Origin: Flavobacteriales bacterium
GTDB lineage: Bacteria > Bacteroidota > Bacteroidia > Flavobacteriales_D > Crocinitomicaceae
Direction of reading: 5' to 3'
Assembly (NCBI GenBank): GCA_947461635.1
Contig: CANHMH010000002.1
Span: 1-52,568 of the forward strand
DNA: 52,568 nt
Shown: positions 48,612-52,568 of the stretch, in pieces
How the letters are laid out: each line of letters opens with the position of its first letter
Position numbering within the stretch: the stretch's first letter is position 1
The notes under the pieces: model-generated
The model's input: only the letters and a program-made list of their open reading frames with translations
What the model was told of the DNA's origin: nothing
The model's database searches: none
Translations under genes and position numbers: made by a program

Positions 48612-49145
48612 ATGAAAATCCTTTTTTTACTCATTTCAATCATTACCCTAATGAATCCCTCAGAAAAAGAAAACATCTATCAATTTAAGGTGAAAGACAT
48701 ACACGGTGAGTCCTTTGATTTCGCCAATTTAAAAGGGAAAAAAATCATGATCGTCAATACGGCTTCAAAATGTGGTTTGACACCTCAATATGAAAAGTTA
48801 GAAGCTTTATATGAAAAATACAAAGGAAAAAACTTTGTGATTGTTGGATTTCCAGCAAATGATTTTATGTCACAGGAGCCTGGGTCAAATGAAGAAATTG
48901 AAAGTTTCTGCAAAATGAACTATGGAGTGAGCTTCCCTATGATGTCAAAGATTTCTGTTAAAGGAAAAGACATGCATCCGGTTTATCATTTTTTAACTGA
49001 AAAAACAAAAAATGGATTGGAAGACAACAAGGTAGAGTGGAATTTTCAAAAGTATTTGATTGATGAAAATGGGCACCTTTCGAAGGTCATTTCTCCAAGA
49101 GTTCAGCCAGATGATGAGTCCATTACATCATGGATCGAAAAATAG
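48612..49145 (+). CDS. Glutathione peroxidase (Cys-type)
   Basis: NTASKCGLTPQYEKLEALYEKYKGKNFVIVGFPANDFMSQEPGSNEEIESFC; WNFQKYLID. Start refined to ATG 48612. Confidence 0.95.
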   Translation: MKILFLLISIITLMNPSEKENIYQFKVKDIHGESFDFANLKGKKIMIVNTASKCGLTPQYEKLEALYEKYKGKNFVIVGFPANDFMSQEPGSNEEIESFCKMNYGVSFPMMSKISVKGKDMHPVYHFLTEKTKNGLEDNKVEWNFQKYLIDENGHLSKVISPRVQPDDESITSWIEK

Positions 49146-49252
49146 TTGAAACGGTTGAAATTTTGTTGATAAGTTAAGCTTTTCAAAACCTTTTAAACAC
49201 TGCTAAAAGCCCTGATTTTTCTTATTTTTGTTAGACTTGAAAAAAGTGATAA

Positions 49253-51223
<1,971 letters not shown>

Positions 51224-51224
51224 A

Positions 51225-52001
51225 ATGCATTTTAACTATAATAAGCCAGTATTCACCTTTTTGGTGGTATTGGCTTTTTTTGTGTCTTATGGTTTCTTTT
51301 ACAAAACAACCAATAGTGCGAAAGCACTCCCATTGGAAACACCACGTTTACAAGAGGGAGAAACTTATTTACACCATTTAGCGTACGGTTTTGTCTATAA
51401 TGAAACGCATGAACAAGCCAAATGGATTGCCTATTGCTTAACAAAAAAAGAAGCATCAGGAATCATTGAGCGATCGGATAATTTTGAGGAGGATCCATTG
51501 GTTAAATCAGGTACCGCTACGGATGGGGATTATGCGAAAAGCGGATACGACCGTGGACATTTAGCTCCGGCAGCAGATATGCGTTGGTCCATTCAAAGTA
51601 TGGAGGAGTCGTTTTATTATAGTAATATGAGTCCTCAGCTGCCTGCGTTTAATCGTGGGATTTGGAAGAAACTTGAAGAGAAAGTCCGCGATTGGGCGGT
51701 TGCCCTTGATTCCATTTTAATTGTTACCGGACCTATTTTAAGCCCAAATTTACCCACAATTGGTGCGAATAAAGTGAGCATACCCGCTTATTATTTCAAG
51801 GCTGTTGTTGATTTCAAAGGACCAAAATCTAAAGGAATTGCTTTTGTATTTCCGAATCAAGGTTCGAAACTTCCATTGATGGAGTTTGCTATCTCTATAA
51901 ACGAATTAGAGAAGTTAACGAACATCGATTTCTTTTATCAAATAGAAGATAAATTAGAGAGTACTGTAGAATCAACAGTTTGCAAAACGTGTTGGCCATA
52001 A
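51225..52001 (+). CDS. DNA/RNA non-specific endonuclease
   Basis: N-terminal hydrophobic signal/anchor; DRGHLAPAADMRWS...NMSPQLPAFNRGIWKKLE. Start refined to ATG 51225, 1 nt after the gyrB stop. Confidence 0.92.
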   Translation: MHFNYNKPVFTFLVVLAFFVSYGFFYKTTNSAKALPLETPRLQEGETYLHHLAYGFVYNETHEQAKWIAYCLTKKEASGIIERSDNFEEDPLVKSGTATDGDYAKSGYDRGHLAPAADMRWSIQSMEESFYYSNMSPQLPAFNRGIWKKLEEKVRDWAVALDSILIVTGPILSPNLPTIGANKVSIPAYYFKAVVDFKGPKSKGIAFVFPNQGSKLPLMEFAISINELEKLTNIDFFYQIEDKLESTVESTVCKTCWP

Positions 52002-52004
52002 AAA

Positions 52005-52027
52005 AAACCGCCTTTTGAGCGGTTTTA
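52005..52027. terminator. Bidirectional terminator hairpin
   Basis: AAAACCGC-CTTTTGA-GCGGTTTT between convergent genes. Confidence 0.88.
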
Positions 52028-52046
52028 ATTTGATTTACAAGACTTG

Positions 52047-52424
52047 TTAATGAATCAAGCCTTCATATGTTGTAGCGTCTAACAATTGCTCGTACTGTGA
52101 TGTATCTGACAATTTTACCTTAATCATCCAACCTTCTCCATACGGATCAGAGTTAACCAATTCCGGGTTTCCTTCCAATGCCTCATTGAATTCAAGAATT
52201 TCGCCGCTTACGGGCATAAATAAATCCGAAACTGTTTTAACCGCTTCAACACTTCCGAAAACTTCTTCTTGGTTAAGTGTTTCACCGATAGTTTCGATTT
52301 CAACGTAAACAATATCACCTAATTCACTTTGTGCAAATTCTGTAATTCCTACAATGGCAACATCTCCTTCGATTTTTACCCATTCGTGGTCTTTTGTGTA
52401 CTTTAATTCAGCTGGAATATTCAT
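52047..52424 (-). CDS. gcvH: Glycine cleavage system H protein
   Basis: [68 protein letters not shown]. Start refined to 52424. Confidence 0.97.
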   Translation of the reverse strand: MNIPAELKYTKDHEWVKIEGDVAIVGITEFAQSELGDIVYVEIETIGETLNQEEVFGSVEAVKTVSDLFMPVSGEILEFNEALEGNPELVNSDPYGEGWMIKVKLSDTSQYEQLLDATTYEGLIH

Positions 52425-52507
52425 GTCAATTTTGATTTGTACAAATGTAGCAATTTTGTTCATTTGTTTCAAGCCTTTGGGAAAGACTTTATAATTACCT
52501 TTGCACC

Positions 52508-52568
52508 ATGACTATTGATCAGTATAAAGACTTATTGAAGCGCGTTGAAGGCATTCAAAATTACTTGA
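52508..52568 (+). CDS. Partial CDS at right edge, possibly peptide chain release factor 2 N-terminus
   Basis: ATG frame reads [20 protein letters not shown]..., resembling the RF2 N-terminal helix; preceded by TACCTTTG. Confidence 0.5.
   Translation, partial: MTIDQYKDLLKRVEGIQNYL

Overview
The window is ordinary chromosomal DNA from a Bacteroidota, most likely Flavobacteriales. The evidence for that is the low GC, TAnnTTTG-type promoters, T9SS / CHU_C-type proteins and the gene content. I see about 50 genes, mostly housekeeping: radA, deoC, aldehyde dehydrogenases, HdrD-like Fe-S proteins, mlaD, amidase, lptD-like, asd, fmt, MATE, rlmI-like, psd, cdsA, ftsH, rsfS, birA, pyrE, valS, gyrB and gcvH. 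There are partial genes at both edges (rsmI-like on the left, prfB-like on the right). I found no CRISPR array, prophage, transposase, rRNA or tRNA. The items most worth a second look are: (1) a DUF779 gene next to an ExaC/AldB-type ALDH whose conserved C-terminus continues in the +1 frame, so it is frameshifted or mis-sequenced; (2) a TPP riboswitch in front of a TonB-dependent receptor, followed by a protein that fuses a TonB C-terminal-like domain to an outer-membrane beta-barrel; (3) an 8/16-bp ATTAGCAC repeat array plus a 14-bp GC-rich palindrome directly in front of a catalytic-half-less ALDH paralogue (ALDH16-like split); (4) a chain of overlapping genes encoding a LETM1-like protein, an unknown protein, an orphan ABC ATPase and a YihY protein; (5) several genes with a TAnnTTTG-like -7 element ending only 4-6 nt before the start codon (candidate leaderless mRNAs). 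All family names come from recognising motifs by eye; no database search was run.
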